A stretch of 64,000 nucleotides of DNA from Winogradskyella tangerina. Its GTDB lineage: Bacteria; Bacteroidota; Bacteroidia; Flavobacteriales; Flavobacteriaceae. Position numbers and translations under genes: made by a program. The notes beneath the pieces were generated by a model, which did not search any database, was not told where the DNA came from, and was given only the letters and a program-made list of their open reading frames with translations. Shown here piece after piece: positions 7,879 through 16,880 of this stretch; position 1 is the first letter of the stretch; each line of letters opens with the position of its first letter. The stretch spans positions 170,240 through 234,239 of the forward strand of contig NZ_QERF01000010.1 in assembly GCF_003260205.1 (NCBI RefSeq). Reading direction: 5' to 3'.

Positions 7879-8820
7879 ATGGACAATTTAAAAAACAGTC
7901 TTACAGAAGTCCACAACCGAATAAAACCATTTATTCATAAAACACCTGTATTAAGTTCGAGCTTAATTAATGCTATGATTGGCGCTGATCTGGTATTTAA
8001 GTGTGAAAATTTTCAGAAGATGGGTGCTTTTAAAATGCGAGGCGCTGCCAATGCTATTTTGTCCTTGTCTGAAGAAGACAGACAAAAAGGAGTGGTTACA
8101 CATTCTTCAGGAAATTTCGCCCAGGCGGTCTCTCTTGCTGCCAAATCATTGGGAGTTAAAGCCTATATCGTAATGCCCGAAAATGCGCCACAGGTTAAAA
8201 AGGACGCTGTAAGAACTTATGAAGGTGAAATTATTGAATGCAAATCTACACCGCAGGCTAGGGCGTCAACAGCAGAAAAAATAAAAAACGAAAAAGGAGC
8301 GTCTTTTTTACATCCTTCTAATCAGGATGAAGTGATCTATGGAAATGCAACAGCAGCAATAGAATTATTAGAGGAATGTCCAGAATTAGACGTAATTTTA
8401 ACACCAGTTGGAGGAGGCGGATTAATTGCTGGAACGGCATTAGCTGCAAAAGCATTTTCGAGTAAATGTAAGGTGATTGGTGGCGAACCAATGAATGTCG
8501 ATGATGCCTATCGTTCCCTAATATCTGGAAAGATTGAAACTAATGAGCGTTTTGATACGGTTGCCGATGGATTAAGAACACATCTGGGCGATCGTAATTT
8601 TCCAATTATTAAGGACCATGTAGAGCGAATAATTCGGGTAGAAGAAGATGAGATCATTCATGCTATGAGAATTATTTGGGAACGAATGAAGATTATTATA
8701 GAACCTTCGTGTGCAGTGCCTTTTGCGGCAGTGATGAAAGAAAAAGAAACGTTTAAAAACAAAAAGATAGGGATCATCTTATCGGGCGGAAATGTCGACG
8801 TTAAGAAGTTACCTTTTTAA
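7879..8820 (+). CDS. PLP-dependent threonine dehydratase/serine racemase-like enzyme
   Basis: A 313-residue fold-type II PLP enzyme of the threonine ammonia-lyase/serine racemase group. The PLP lysine is K52 in GAFKMRGA; HSSGNFAQAVSLAA and the phosphate-cup run GGGGLIAG follow. It has no C-terminal ACT domain, so it resembles the catabolic or racemase form, not IlvA. The ATG at 7879 is preferred over an in-frame GTG at 7867. It is embedded in the paa operon 22 bases after paaG, yet no step of the known pathway needs it. The exact substrate cannot be read from sequence. Confidence 0.88.
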   Translation: MDNLKNSLTEVHNRIKPFIHKTPVLSSSLINAMIGADLVFKCENFQKMGAFKMRGAANAILSLSEEDRQKGVVTHSSGNFAQAVSLAAKSLGVKAYIVMPENAPQVKKDAVRTYEGEIIECKSTPQARASTAEKIKNEKGASFLHPSNQDEVIYGNATAAIELLEECPELDVILTPVGGGGLIAGTALAAKAFSSKCKVIGGEPMNVDDAYRSLISGKIETNERFDTVADGLRTHLGDRNFPIIKDHVERIIRVEEDEIIHAMRIIWERMKIIIEPSCAVPFAAVMKEKETFKNKKIGIILSGGNVDVKKLPF

Positions 8821-8839
8821 ATAAAATTAGTCCTTAGAT

Positions 8840-8866
8840 ATTACACTAAGCATAGTCGAAGTGTAG
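8840..8866 (+). repeat. Decayed copy of the dispersed intergenic repeat
   Basis: TTACACTAAGCATAGTCGAA followed by GTGTAGG matches the repeat at 5671-5695 with a few substitutions (CACTGAGCGCAGTCGAAGTG becoming CACTAAGCATAGTCGAAGTG). It sits in the 74-base gap before paaH. Two related copies within one operon are notable. Confidence 0.6.
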
Positions 8867-8894
8867 GTGAAGGACCATTTTGTAAACAACTAAA

Positions 8895-10058
8895 ATGAAT
8901 ATAGGAATAATAGGATCGGGTACAATGGGAAGCGGAATTGCACAGGTTGCAGCAACCGCAGATTGTCAGGTAAAACTATACGATACTAATGATGCTGCGC
9001 TAGACAAAGCAAAGGCCTCTCTTGAAAAAATTCTCAGTCGTCTCATTGAAAAAGGCCGAATTGATAGTACCGAAAAGCAAAGAATTCAGGCTAATATTTC
9101 ATACGTTAATAGTCTTAAGGATTTATCCGATTCTGATCTCACTATAGAGGCGATCATTGAAAATTTAGACATCAAAAAGAAGGTGTTTTCAGAATTAGAA
9201 TCTTATGTTTCCGACGATTGTATTATCGCTTCAAACACCTCTAGTTTGTCGATAGCTTCTATTGCTGCCTCCTTGCAAAAACCAGAACGTTGTATCGGAA
9301 TTCACTTTTTCAATCCAGCGCCTTTGATGAAATTGGTTGAAGTAATTCCAGCCATTCAAACCTCAAAGGAAGTGCTCGATATTTCAGTAAAAACTATTTC
9401 AGATTGGAAAAAAGTAGTTGCAGTTGCTAAGGATACACCTGGTTTTATTGTTAACCGTGTAGCACGACCGTTTTATGGCGAATCCCTTCGTATTTATGAA
9501 GAAGGCATCGCCGATTTTGCAACTATCGATTGGAGCTTGAAAACATTAGGCGGTTTTAGAATGGGGCCATTTGAGTTGATGGATTTCATCGGGAACGACG
9601 TCAATTATACGGTCACCGAAACGGTGTTTACAGCTTTTTATTTCGATCCACGTTATAAACCGGCATTTACGCAAAAACGCTTTGCTGAAGCAGGTTATTT
9701 AGGGCGCAAATCAGGAAGAGGTTATTATAACTATGCTGAAGGTGCTTCCAAGCCGGAGCCCAACGAGGATAAAGAATTGGCGCAGCGAATTTTTGAGCGT
9801 GTGTTAGTGATGCTAATTAATGAAGCTGCGGATGCCTTATTCTTGAATATTGCTTCAGCCGAAGACATCGATAATGCCATGACCAAAGGAGTGAATTATC
9901 CTAAAGGATTACTTGCTTGGGCCGACGAAAAGGGTATTGATTGGTGCGTTTCTCAATTAGACGAGCTTTATAATGAATATCACGAAGACCGCTATCGTTG
10001 CAGTCCTTTATTGCGAAAAATGAATAGGGAAAATAAGACGTTTTTTAATGAAAGGTGA
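8895..10058 (+). CDS. paaH: 3-hydroxyadipyl-CoA dehydrogenase PaaH
   Basis: A 387-residue NAD-dependent 3-hydroxyacyl-CoA dehydrogenase that oxidises 3-hydroxyadipyl-CoA to 3-oxoadipyl-CoA. The Rossmann motif GSGTMGSGIAQVA is at residues about 7-19, the catalytic region HFFNPAPLMKLVEV at about 136-149, and a helical C-terminal dimerisation domain follows. E. coli PaaH is about 475 residues and has a duplicated C-terminal half; this form is shorter. The end overlaps the paaI start by 11 bases, which implies translational coupling. Confidence 0.92.
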   Translation: MNIGIIGSGTMGSGIAQVAATADCQVKLYDTNDAALDKAKASLEKILSRLIEKGRIDSTEKQRIQANISYVNSLKDLSDSDLTIEAIIENLDIKKKVFSELESYVSDDCIIASNTSSLSIASIAASLQKPERCIGIHFFNPAPLMKLVEVIPAIQTSKEVLDISVKTISDWKKVVAVAKDTPGFIVNRVARPFYGESLRIYEEGIADFATIDWSLKTLGGFRMGPFELMDFIGNDVNYTVTETVFTAFYFDPRYKPAFTQKRFAEAGYLGRKSGRGYYNYAEGASKPEPNEDKELAQRIFERVLVMLINEAADALFLNIASAEDIDNAMTKGVNYPKGLLAWADEKGIDWCVSQLDELYNEYHEDRYRCSPLLRKMNRENKTFFNER

Positions 10059-10455
10059 AGCAATTCCATATAAAATGTTAAGTCAAGATGCCTTCAGTCA
10101 ATGGCTGGGGATAGAGATTTTGGAATGTGAAATCGGGCGTTGTAAAGTTGGTATGACCATTAGAAAAGACATGCTCAATAGCATGAATTTCGTGCATGGA
10201 GGCATTAGTTATTCACTGGCAGATACTGCCTTCGGTTTTGCAGCCAATACGCATGGTAAATACGCTGTCTCAATCGAAACGAGCATAAATCATATTGAGG
10301 CCTTAGAGGAAGGTGATGTTTTGGTAGCTGAGTCGGTTATTGAAAAAGTGAATAATAAACTAGGGTTCAATATTGTTGAGGTAAAGCGCGGGGACGAATT
10401 AGTTGCGCTGTTCAAAGGTGTGGTTTACAGAACACAAAAAGAGTGGGAGGAATAA
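10048..10455 (+). CDS. paaI: Hydroxyphenylacetyl-CoA thioesterase PaaI
   Basis: A 135-residue single hot-dog-fold thioesterase. The PaaI signature NSMNFVHGGISYSLADTAFGFAAN (read in parts: NSMNFVHGG, then SLADTAFGFAAN) contains the active-site HGG and the Asp of LADT. PaaI removes CoA from stalled ring-hydroxylated intermediates and so guards the CoA pool. The start overlaps the paaH stop. Length is as in E. coli (140). Confidence 0.92.
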   Translation: MKGEAIPYKMLSQDAFSQWLGIEILECEIGRCKVGMTIRKDMLNSMNFVHGGISYSLADTAFGFAANTHGKYAVSIETSINHIEALEEGDVLVAESVIEKVNNKLGFNIVEVKRGDELVALFKGVVYRTQKEWEE

Positions 10456-10503
10456 TAAAACAAAGTAATAAATAATATAAAACCTGTTTTTCAGGCATAT
10501 AAA

Positions 10504-11712
10504 ATGAAAGAAGCATATATCATAGACGGTGTTCGTACACCAATAGGAAATTATAAAGGAACACTTTCGGCCGTTCGGACAGATGATTTGGGTGCGCTTG
10601 TAATTTCTGAAGTTATAAAACGAAACCCCAACATTCCGAAAGAGGCTTATGACGATGTCATTATGGGATGTGCTAACCAAGCCGGTGAAGATAATCGTAA
10701 TGTAGCACGTATGGCGTCCTTACTAGCAGGTTTGCCATTTTCCGTACCTGGTGAGACGGTAAATAGATTGTGTAGTTCGGGGTTGTCGGCTATAATTCAC
10801 GCCAATCGTGCGATAAAAGCAGGTGATGGCGATGTTTTTGTTTCTGGTGGCGTGGAAAATATGACCAGAGGACCTTACGTTATGGCGAAACCTTCTTCAG
10901 CTTTTGGTGGCGATTCTAAAATGTATGATTCTACTTTTGGATGGCGTTTTGTCAACCCTAAGATGCATGAAATGTATGGCACAGATGGTATGGGTGTTAC
11001 TGCTGAAAATTTAGTAGAGAAGTATAATATTTCACGCGAAGATCAGGATGCATTTGCTTATTGGAGTCAGATGAAAGCCTCGAAAGCTCAAGAGAATGGA
11101 CGCTTAGCTAAAGAAATCGTAACCGTAGAAATTCCGCAACGCAAAAAAGACCCTATTCAATTTTCAAAAGATGAATTTATAAAGCCAGGTACTTCGAAAG
11201 AAATACTTGCAAAATTAAGACCTGCTTTCAAAAAGGAAGGCGGAAGCGTAACTGCTGGAAATTCCTCAGGACTCAATGATGGTGCGGCGGCAACGATTGT
11301 AGCTTCAGAAGATGCCGTAAAGAAATATAACCTAAAACCTTTAGCCAGAATCGTGAGCTCTGCAGTTGTTGGAGTGGAACCTCGAATCATGGGCATCGGT
11401 CCAGTTCAGGCATCTAATAAAGCGCTTGAAAAAGCCGGTTTAACCATGGATGATATAGACATTATTGAACTAAATGAGGCCTTCGCTGCGCAGGCATTAG
11501 CGTGTACAAGAGCTTGGGGACTTGCTGATGATGATCCAAGAATAAATCCAAACGGCGGATCTATAGCCATTGGTCACCCACTTGGAGTTACCGGAACACG
11601 AATTGCTTATTCTGCCGCTTTAGAATTGCATGAGCAGCAAAAACGCTATGCTTTGGTGACCATGTGTGTTGGAGTCGGTCAAGGATATGCTGCAATTTTA
11701 GAACGCGTATAG
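10504..11712 (+). CDS. paaJ: 3-oxoadipyl-CoA / 3-oxo-5,6-didehydrosuberyl-CoA thiolase PaaJ
   Basis: A 402-residue thiolase that performs both thiolytic cleavages of the pathway, releasing acetyl-CoA and finally succinyl-CoA. Active-site elements are present: nucleophile Cys in NRLCSSGLSA (about residue 91), NEAFAAQALA, GHPLGVTGTR and the second Cys in MCVGVGQG. Length equals E. coli PaaJ/PcaF (401). The next start codon follows the stop with no gap. Confidence 0.94.
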   Translation: MKEAYIIDGVRTPIGNYKGTLSAVRTDDLGALVISEVIKRNPNIPKEAYDDVIMGCANQAGEDNRNVARMASLLAGLPFSVPGETVNRLCSSGLSAIIHANRAIKAGDGDVFVSGGVENMTRGPYVMAKPSSAFGGDSKMYDSTFGWRFVNPKMHEMYGTDGMGVTAENLVEKYNISREDQDAFAYWSQMKASKAQENGRLAKEIVTVEIPQRKKDPIQFSKDEFIKPGTSKEILAKLRPAFKKEGGSVTAGNSSGLNDGAAATIVASEDAVKKYNLKPLARIVSSAVVGVEPRIMGIGPVQASNKALEKAGLTMDDIDIIELNEAFAAQALACTRAWGLADDDPRINPNGGSIAIGHPLGVTGTRIAYSAALELHEQQKRYALVTMCVGVGQGYAAILERV

Positions 11713-12315
11713 ATGAAGATTTTAGTTATAGGAGGAAACGGTACCATTGGTAAAAAGGTATGTGAGCGGTTAAAGCTAAAGCACGAAGTGATCGTTGCAG
11801 GGCGGACCGCTGCTGATGTTTCAGTGGATTTCTCTGATGCTAAGTCTTTAGAAACAATGTTCAAAACAGTTGGTAAATTAGATGCAATTGTCGCCATCGC
11901 CGGAGATGCCAAATGGGATAAGCTAGATAACCTGTCGGAAGATGACTTTTATATCGGAATAAAAAGTAAAATGATGGGTCAGGTGAATACCGTTAGAATT
12001 GGTAAGAACTATCTAAATCCTGGTGGATCAATAACGCTATCTACGGGTATTTTAGCTGATGATCCTGTGGATATGACAACGAGCGCAGCCTTAGTCAATG
12101 GTGCTATTAATAGTTTTGTAAAGGCCGTCGCACTCGAACTCGATGAAGGTAAACGCATCAATGTGATCTGTTCTGATTTGGTGGAAGATTCTTATGAAAA
12201 ATATAAAGACTATTTCCCCGGAAATACGCCAGTGCCAATGCACAAAATTGTGGATGGATACGTCAAGTCTATTGAAGGAAAAATTACAGGAAGAATATTA
12301 CGAATAATGGCTTAA
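11713..12315 (+). CDS. Short-chain dehydrogenase/reductase, atypical active site
   Basis: A 200-residue SDR with a clear N-terminal nucleotide-binding motif (VIGGNGTIGKKVCERL), followed by IVAIAGDAKWDKL and SITLSTGI, which hold the usual NAG-like and Ser positions. Where active SDRs have YxxxK this one reads TSAALVNGAINSF, with neither Tyr nor Lys. It is shorter than classical SDRs (about 250). It begins directly after the paaJ stop and ends six bases before paaZ, so it belongs to the operon. A role is unknown; it may bind NAD(P) or act by an altered mechanism. Confidence 0.82.
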   Translation: MKILVIGGNGTIGKKVCERLKLKHEVIVAGRTAADVSVDFSDAKSLETMFKTVGKLDAIVAIAGDAKWDKLDNLSEDDFYIGIKSKMMGQVNTVRIGKNYLNPGGSITLSTGILADDPVDMTTSAALVNGAINSFVKAVALELDEGKRINVICSDLVEDSYEKYKDYFPGNTPVPMHKIVDGYVKSIEGKITGRILRIMA

Positions 12316-12321
12316 GTTATT

Positions 12322-14820
12322 ATGGAAAAAATACAACATTATGTTCAGGGAAACTGGACAACAGGTAAAGAGGACGGTACTCCAATTTTGGATGCAGTCA
12401 CAGGCGAAGCTTTTACAAGCGTTGCCATTGAAGGATTAGATATTCCTGAAATTCTCAACTACGGACGAACCAAAGGTGGTGAAGTTCTTCGGAAAATGAC
12501 CTTTCAAGAACGTGGCAATATGCTTAAGAAATTGGCATTATATCTTTCTAAACGAAAAGATGCTTTCTACGACTTAAGCTATAGAACTGGCGCCACAAAA
12601 GTGGACAGCTGGATTGATATTGAAGGTGGTTTCGGGAATCTCTTCGCTAATGCATCCTTAAGAAAATTATTTCCTAATCAACCTTTTCATGTGGAAGGTG
12701 ATCCTGTAGATCTTTCAAGGGGTGGACGTTTTATGGCGCATCATATCATGGTTCCAAAAAAGGGTGTTGCAGTTCATATTAACGCTTTTAATTTCCCGGT
12801 CTGGGGAATGCTCGAAAAATGCGCAGTTAACTGGATGGCCGGAATGCCTGCGGTAGTTTTACCCGCACCGTCATCGTCGTATTTGGCAGAAGCGGTTGCC
12901 AGAACGATCATTGATTCTGGAATTCTCCCAGAAGGCGCACTTCAAATAATTAACGGTACTGTAAGAACGATTTTAGATACTGTAGAATCTCAAGATGTAG
13001 TCACTTTTACGGGCTCAGCAGCAACAGGAAGATTGCTCAAAGCACATCCAAGATTGATTGAAGAATCAGTGCCATTTACAATGGAGGCCGATTCATTAAA
13101 TGCTTCTATTTTAGGTGAGGATGCTGTACCAGGAACTCCTGAATTTGATCTGTTTATCAAAGAGGTTAGGAAGGAAATGACCGTGAAGGCCGGACAAAAA
13201 TGTACGGCAATCCGTAGAATCATTGTACCTGAAAATCTAGTTGAAGACGTTCAAATTGCTTTAGGTAAAGCACTAGATAAAGTAACCATTGGTGATCCAA
13301 GACTCAAGGAAGTCCGAATGGGTTCTCTTGTGAGTCGACAGCAAGTTCAAGCAGTAAAAGATTCTGTGAACGACTTAGCGAAGGAAGCACAGATTGTCTA
13401 TGGAAATTTAGACAAGATAGAAACCATTGGCGCAGACGCAGAAAAAGGCGCTTTTATTAGTCCGATTGTCTTACGAGCTGACCAGCCTTTCAAAAATACC
13501 ATCATTCATGAACGTGAAGCCTTTGGTCCGGTGAGCACAATTATGCCGTATAAAACTCTTGATGAGGCTGTGCAATTAGCACAGATGGGTAAAGGATCTT
13601 TAGTGTCTTCAATCGCAACTTTTGATGATAAGATCGCAGCCGAATATGTGGTGAATGCAGCAAGTCATCATGGACGAATCCTAGTCATGAATCGCGAAAT
13701 GGCAAAGGAAAGTACAGGTCATGGTTCACCATTACCATATTTGGTTCATGGTGGTCCTGGTCGAGCAGGTGGCGGTGAAGAAATGGGAGGAATGCGAGGA
13801 ATTAAGCATTATTTGCAGCGTACCGCCATTCAAGGTTCGCCAACAACCATCACAGAAATTACAGGAATTTATCAGGCGAATGCCAAGTATAAAGAAGCCG
13901 AACAGCATCCATTTAAGTACCATTGGGAAGACATTCAACCAGGAATGTCAATGAAAACCCATAAGCGTACGATAACAGATTCTGATATCATTAACTTTTC
14001 AAATTTAACCTGGGATCATTTCTACGCGCATACCGATATTACGTCCTTAGACGGTAGTATTTTCGAAAAGCGAACAGCTCACGGCTATTTTATCATTGCT
14101 GCAGCAGCCGGATTGTTTGTTTATCCGAATAAAGGCCCTGTTTCGGCAAATTATGGATTAGAAGAATGCCGATTCCTGCGTCCATTATATCATAATGATA
14201 CCATTTATGTAAGGCTAACTTGCAAGCAAAAAGTAGATCGAGATGTTGCTTCTGCTGAACATCCGAGCGGAATTGTAAAATGGTTTGCTGAAATTTTTGA
14301 TGCTGAAGATGAATTGGTTGCGGTAGCAACTGTTTTAACTATGGTTCAGAAGAAACAGGAAACTTTTGTGGAGATCAACAGAGCAACAATTGAAGGATAT
14401 CTAAGTAAACTAACTGAAGATACCAAGCCACTTTGGGGTAATATGACAGCACAGCACATGCTTGAGCACTTGGAATACTCAACGCGAATTTCGGCTGGTG
14501 AAATTCAGGATTTTGAATTTTCTACACCTGAAAAGATCATAGAAAAGGTAAATGCTACTTTGTACAATTATGAAAAAATGCCGAGAAATTTCGGAGCGCC
14601 GCCTAGACTAGAAGAAGAACTGAAAACCCTAACTCACGATAGTTTAGAAACGGCTAAGCAGCAGTTACTCGAAGCATATGATAATTTTGAAGCGTACTTT
14701 AAAGAGCATCCTGAGGCAACCTTGAAAAATATTGTCTTTGGAAATCTTAATCGATACGAATGGCATTTATTCCACAGAAAACATTTCAATCATCATTTTG
14801 AACAATTCGGATTACTCTAA
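12322..14820 (+). CDS. paaZ: PaaZ oxepin-CoA hydrolase/semialdehyde dehydrogenase with extra C-terminal DinB-like domain
   Basis: An 832-residue bifunctional enzyme that opens oxepin-CoA and oxidises the resulting semialdehyde. The aldehyde dehydrogenase domain spans about 1-520 with E255 and C294, equivalent to E256 and C295 of E. coli. The R-specific hydratase (MaoC hot-dog) domain spans about 535-675 with D565 and H570. E. coli PaaZ ends at 681; here about 150 residues follow, with LWGNMTAQHMLEHLEY and a His-rich WHLFHRKHFNHHFEQFG end. This resembles DUF1569/DinB-like four-helix metal-binding domains. The first two assignments are firm; the third is by resemblance. Confidence 0.94.
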   Translation: MEKIQHYVQGNWTTGKEDGTPILDAVTGEAFTSVAIEGLDIPEILNYGRTKGGEVLRKMTFQERGNMLKKLALYLSKRKDAFYDLSYRTGATKVDSWIDIEGGFGNLFANASLRKLFPNQPFHVEGDPVDLSRGGRFMAHHIMVPKKGVAVHINAFNFPVWGMLEKCAVNWMAGMPAVVLPAPSSSYLAEAVARTIIDSGILPEGALQIINGTVRTILDTVESQDVVTFTGSAATGRLLKAHPRLIEESVPFTMEADSLNASILGEDAVPGTPEFDLFIKEVRKEMTVKAGQKCTAIRRIIVPENLVEDVQIALGKALDKVTIGDPRLKEVRMGSLVSRQQVQAVKDSVNDLAKEAQIVYGNLDKIETIGADAEKGAFISPIVLRADQPFKNTIIHEREAFGPVSTIMPYKTLDEAVQLAQMGKGSLVSSIATFDDKIAAEYVVNAASHHGRILVMNREMAKESTGHGSPLPYLVHGGPGRAGGGEEMGGMRGIKHYLQRTAIQGSPTTITEITGIYQANAKYKEAEQHPFKYHWEDIQPGMSMKTHKRTITDSDIINFSNLTWDHFYAHTDITSLDGSIFEKRTAHGYFIIAAAAGLFVYPNKGPVSANYGLEECRFLRPLYHNDTIYVRLTCKQKVDRDVASAEHPSGIVKWFAEIFDAEDELVAVATVLTMVQKKQETFVEINRATIEGYLSKLTEDTKPLWGNMTAQHMLEHLEYSTRISAGEIQDFEFSTPEKIIEKVNATLYNYEKMPRNFGAPPRLEEELKTLTHDSLETAKQQLLEAYDNFEAYFKEHPEATLKNIVFGNLNRYEWHLFHRKHFNHHFEQFGLL

Positions 14821-14906
14821 ATAGATATTATCATAGCGGTAGGAAGAATTTAAATAGAATTAGAAAATAAATTTAGACTCCACAATTAGGAGGAATAAGA
14901 AATAAC

Positions 14907-15659
14907 ATGACACAACCATACGTAAAACAAACTATTGAAAACGGTGTAGGCTATATAGAGTTTTTTCATCCTGCACATAATTCATTACCGGGAGATATTT
15001 TAGCTCAACTGGCACAAACGATCACAGACGCAGGCACAAATGATGCTATTAAAGTCATCGTTTTAAAAAGTGGTGGTGATCGCACATTTTGCGCTGGTGC
15101 TAGTTTTAAGGAACTTATCAATATCAACGATGAGGCTACAGGAAAGGTCTTCTTTTCCGGATTTGCAAACGTCATCAACGCCATGCGTAAATGCCCGAAG
15201 TTTATTATTGGGCGTGTTCAAGGTAAAACTGTGGGTGGAGGCGTAGGTGTAGCATCTGCGACCGACTATTGTATGGCTACTAAATTTGCCGCAATTAAGT
15301 TGAGCGAACTAAATGTTGGGATCGGTCCGTTTGTAGTTGGACCTGCCGTTGAACGCAAGTTAGGATTAAGCGGTATGTCGCAAATTGCTATTGATGCCAA
15401 CAGTTTTTATCCGGCAGAATGGGCAAAACAGAAAGGTTTATTTACCCAAGTTTTTGAAACAACAGAAGAGCTCGATGAAGCCGTTAAATCCTTTGCGGAA
15501 AATCTATGTAATTATAATACCGAAGCCATGAAAGAAATGAAACAGATGTTCTGGAGAGGTACAGAAGATTGGGATACCTTATTGGCTGAACGTGCAGCCA
15601 TCAGTGGCCGTTTAGTGCTAAGTGATTTTACCAAAGAAACATTAAAGCGTTTCAAGTAA
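14907..15659 (+). CDS. Enoyl-CoA hydratase/isomerase family protein, PaaF candidate
   Basis: A 250-residue crotonase with oxyanion loops FCAGASFKEL and GKTVGGGVGVASATDYC. Of the two classical hydratase glutamates only the second is kept (LSELNVGIGP); the first position is Gly. It fills the place expected for the 2,3-dehydroadipyl-CoA hydratase PaaF in the pathway, but sequence type is closer to methylglutaconyl-CoA hydratase-like crotonases. So PaaF function is inferred from context. A purine-rich AGGAGG ribosome site precedes the start, unusual for this phylum. The gap to paaZ is 86 bases. Confidence 0.85.
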   Translation: MTQPYVKQTIENGVGYIEFFHPAHNSLPGDILAQLAQTITDAGTNDAIKVIVLKSGGDRTFCAGASFKELININDEATGKVFFSGFANVINAMRKCPKFIIGRVQGKTVGGGVGVASATDYCMATKFAAIKLSELNVGIGPFVVGPAVERKLGLSGMSQIAIDANSFYPAEWAKQKGLFTQVFETTEELDEAVKSFAENLCNYNTEAMKEMKQMFWRGTEDWDTLLAERAAISGRLVLSDFTKETLKRFK

Positions 15660-15768
15660 AGGTATATCTTCCTTCGCATAGAGAAAAAGCAGACGTTTTA
15701 AATGTGATTGAAATAAAAGTTAATACAGTTAGTAATCTTTCCCTTTTGGGAAAATTAAAAGGGGCCAT

Positions 15769-16365
15769 ATGATTTATGAATTCCAAGGCTATATTCCAGT
15801 AGTTCACGAGAGCAGTTTTGTGCATCCTTTGGCCGCTGTAACTGGCAATGTGATCATTGGAAAGAATTGTTATATCGGACCAGGCGCTGCTATCCGCGGT
15901 GATTGGGGACAGATCATCCTAGAAGATGGTGTTAATGTTCAAGAGAATTGTACGGTCCATATGTTTCCCGGGAAATCTATCGTCCTTAAAGAAAGTGCAC
16001 ATGTAGGTCATGGTGCAATTATCCATGGCGCCAATTTAGGTAGAAATTGCTTAATAGGCATGAATACAGTGATTATGGATGATGCTGAAATTGGCGATGA
16101 GTGCATTGTCGGTGCAATGGCTTTTATCAAAGCAGAAACCATTATCCCGAGACGAAGTTTGGTCGTCGGTAATCCGGCCAAGGTTATTAAGGAAGTTTCT
16201 GATGAAATGATCGCTTGGAAAACGAAAGGCACCGAATTATATCAGCAATTGCCTCGAGAATGCCATGAAACACTAAAAGAGGTCGAGCCTTTACGCGAAG
16301 TGCCAGAAAACAGAAAAATGCAGGAGGATACTTATAAAACCCTCAGAGAAACCTTCAAAAAATAA
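15769..16365 (+). CDS. paaY: PaaY gamma-carbonic-anhydrase-like hexapeptide protein/thioesterase
   Basis: A 198-residue left-handed beta-helix protein built on hexapeptide repeats (for example VIIGKNCYIGPGAAIRG and GANLGRNCLIGMNTVI). The three metal-ligand histidines of gamma-class carbonic anhydrases are visible in CTVHMF, VGHGAI and IIHGAN. PaaY homologues have thioesterase activity that helps clear blocked CoA esters. Length is as in E. coli (196). It is the last paa gene, and its stop abuts the stop of the convergent Lrp-family gene with no spacer. Confidence 0.92.
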   Translation: MIYEFQGYIPVVHESSFVHPLAAVTGNVIIGKNCYIGPGAAIRGDWGQIILEDGVNVQENCTVHMFPGKSIVLKESAHVGHGAIIHGANLGRNCLIGMNTVIMDDAEIGDECIVGAMAFIKAETIIPRRSLVVGNPAKVIKEVSDEMIAWKTKGTELYQQLPRECHETLKEVEPLREVPENRKMQEDTYKTLRETFKK

Positions 16366-16842
16366 TTAGAGTACTCTACTAATGTCGATCTCATTCGTTT
16401 CTTTCCCAGTAGAAAGCGTAATCAAACTTTGAACATTACCGAGGTATGGCAATAGGGTTAATTTCGAAATGATAAAGTGTTCATAAGCTTCGATATCTTC
16501 AACAACAAGCTTTAACAAATAATCAAAATTACCGCTCACGCGATGGCATTCTACAATCTCTGGAAAATTGTTGATTTCCTTCACAAATTTTTCAAGATAA
16601 CTACGTGTATGTCCTTGAAGTGTAATGCCAATAAAAACTGTAAGTTTTAGTCCAATCTTCTTATTGTCGAGTACAGCAACATACTTTTTAATAAAACCTT
16701 CGCGTTCAAGCTTTTTAATACGTTCAAAAACAGGAGATGTGGTCATGCCTAATTCTTCAGCAATGCTTTTGGTGGTGCGGTTGCTGTCTTTTTGGAGAAT
16801 TCCGAGAATTTGAGTATCGATCTTATCAAGAATATAAGCCAT
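16366..16842 (-). CDS. Lrp/AsnC-family transcriptional regulator, likely of the branched-chain catabolic genes
   Basis: A 158-residue protein with the Lrp layout: N-terminal winged HTH (LDKIDTQILGILQKDSNRTT, then SIAEELGMTTSPVFERIKKL) and a C-terminal RAM/ligand domain (GNFDYLLKLVVEDIEAYEHF). It is transcribed away from the E2-ilvE-E1 operon across a 169-base region that contains nested dyads. BkdR, an Lrp-family activator, governs the equivalent operon in Pseudomonas, so a BkdR-like job is plausible but inferred. Confidence 0.9.
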   Translation of the reverse strand: MAYILDKIDTQILGILQKDSNRTTKSIAEELGMTTSPVFERIKKLEREGFIKKYVAVLDNKKIGLKLTVFIGITLQGHTRSYLEKFVKEINNFPEIVECHRVSGNFDYLLKLVVEDIEAYEHFIISKLTLLPYLGNVQSLITLSTGKETNEIDISRVL

Positions 16843-16880
16843 AAGAATATTATTTTTTAAATCTTTGACTACACAAATAT

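Noticed and set aside
2588..16365. The paa locus as a genomic island
   Set aside because: No integrase, transposase, tRNA or flanking direct repeats were seen, and its base composition resembles the rest of the window.
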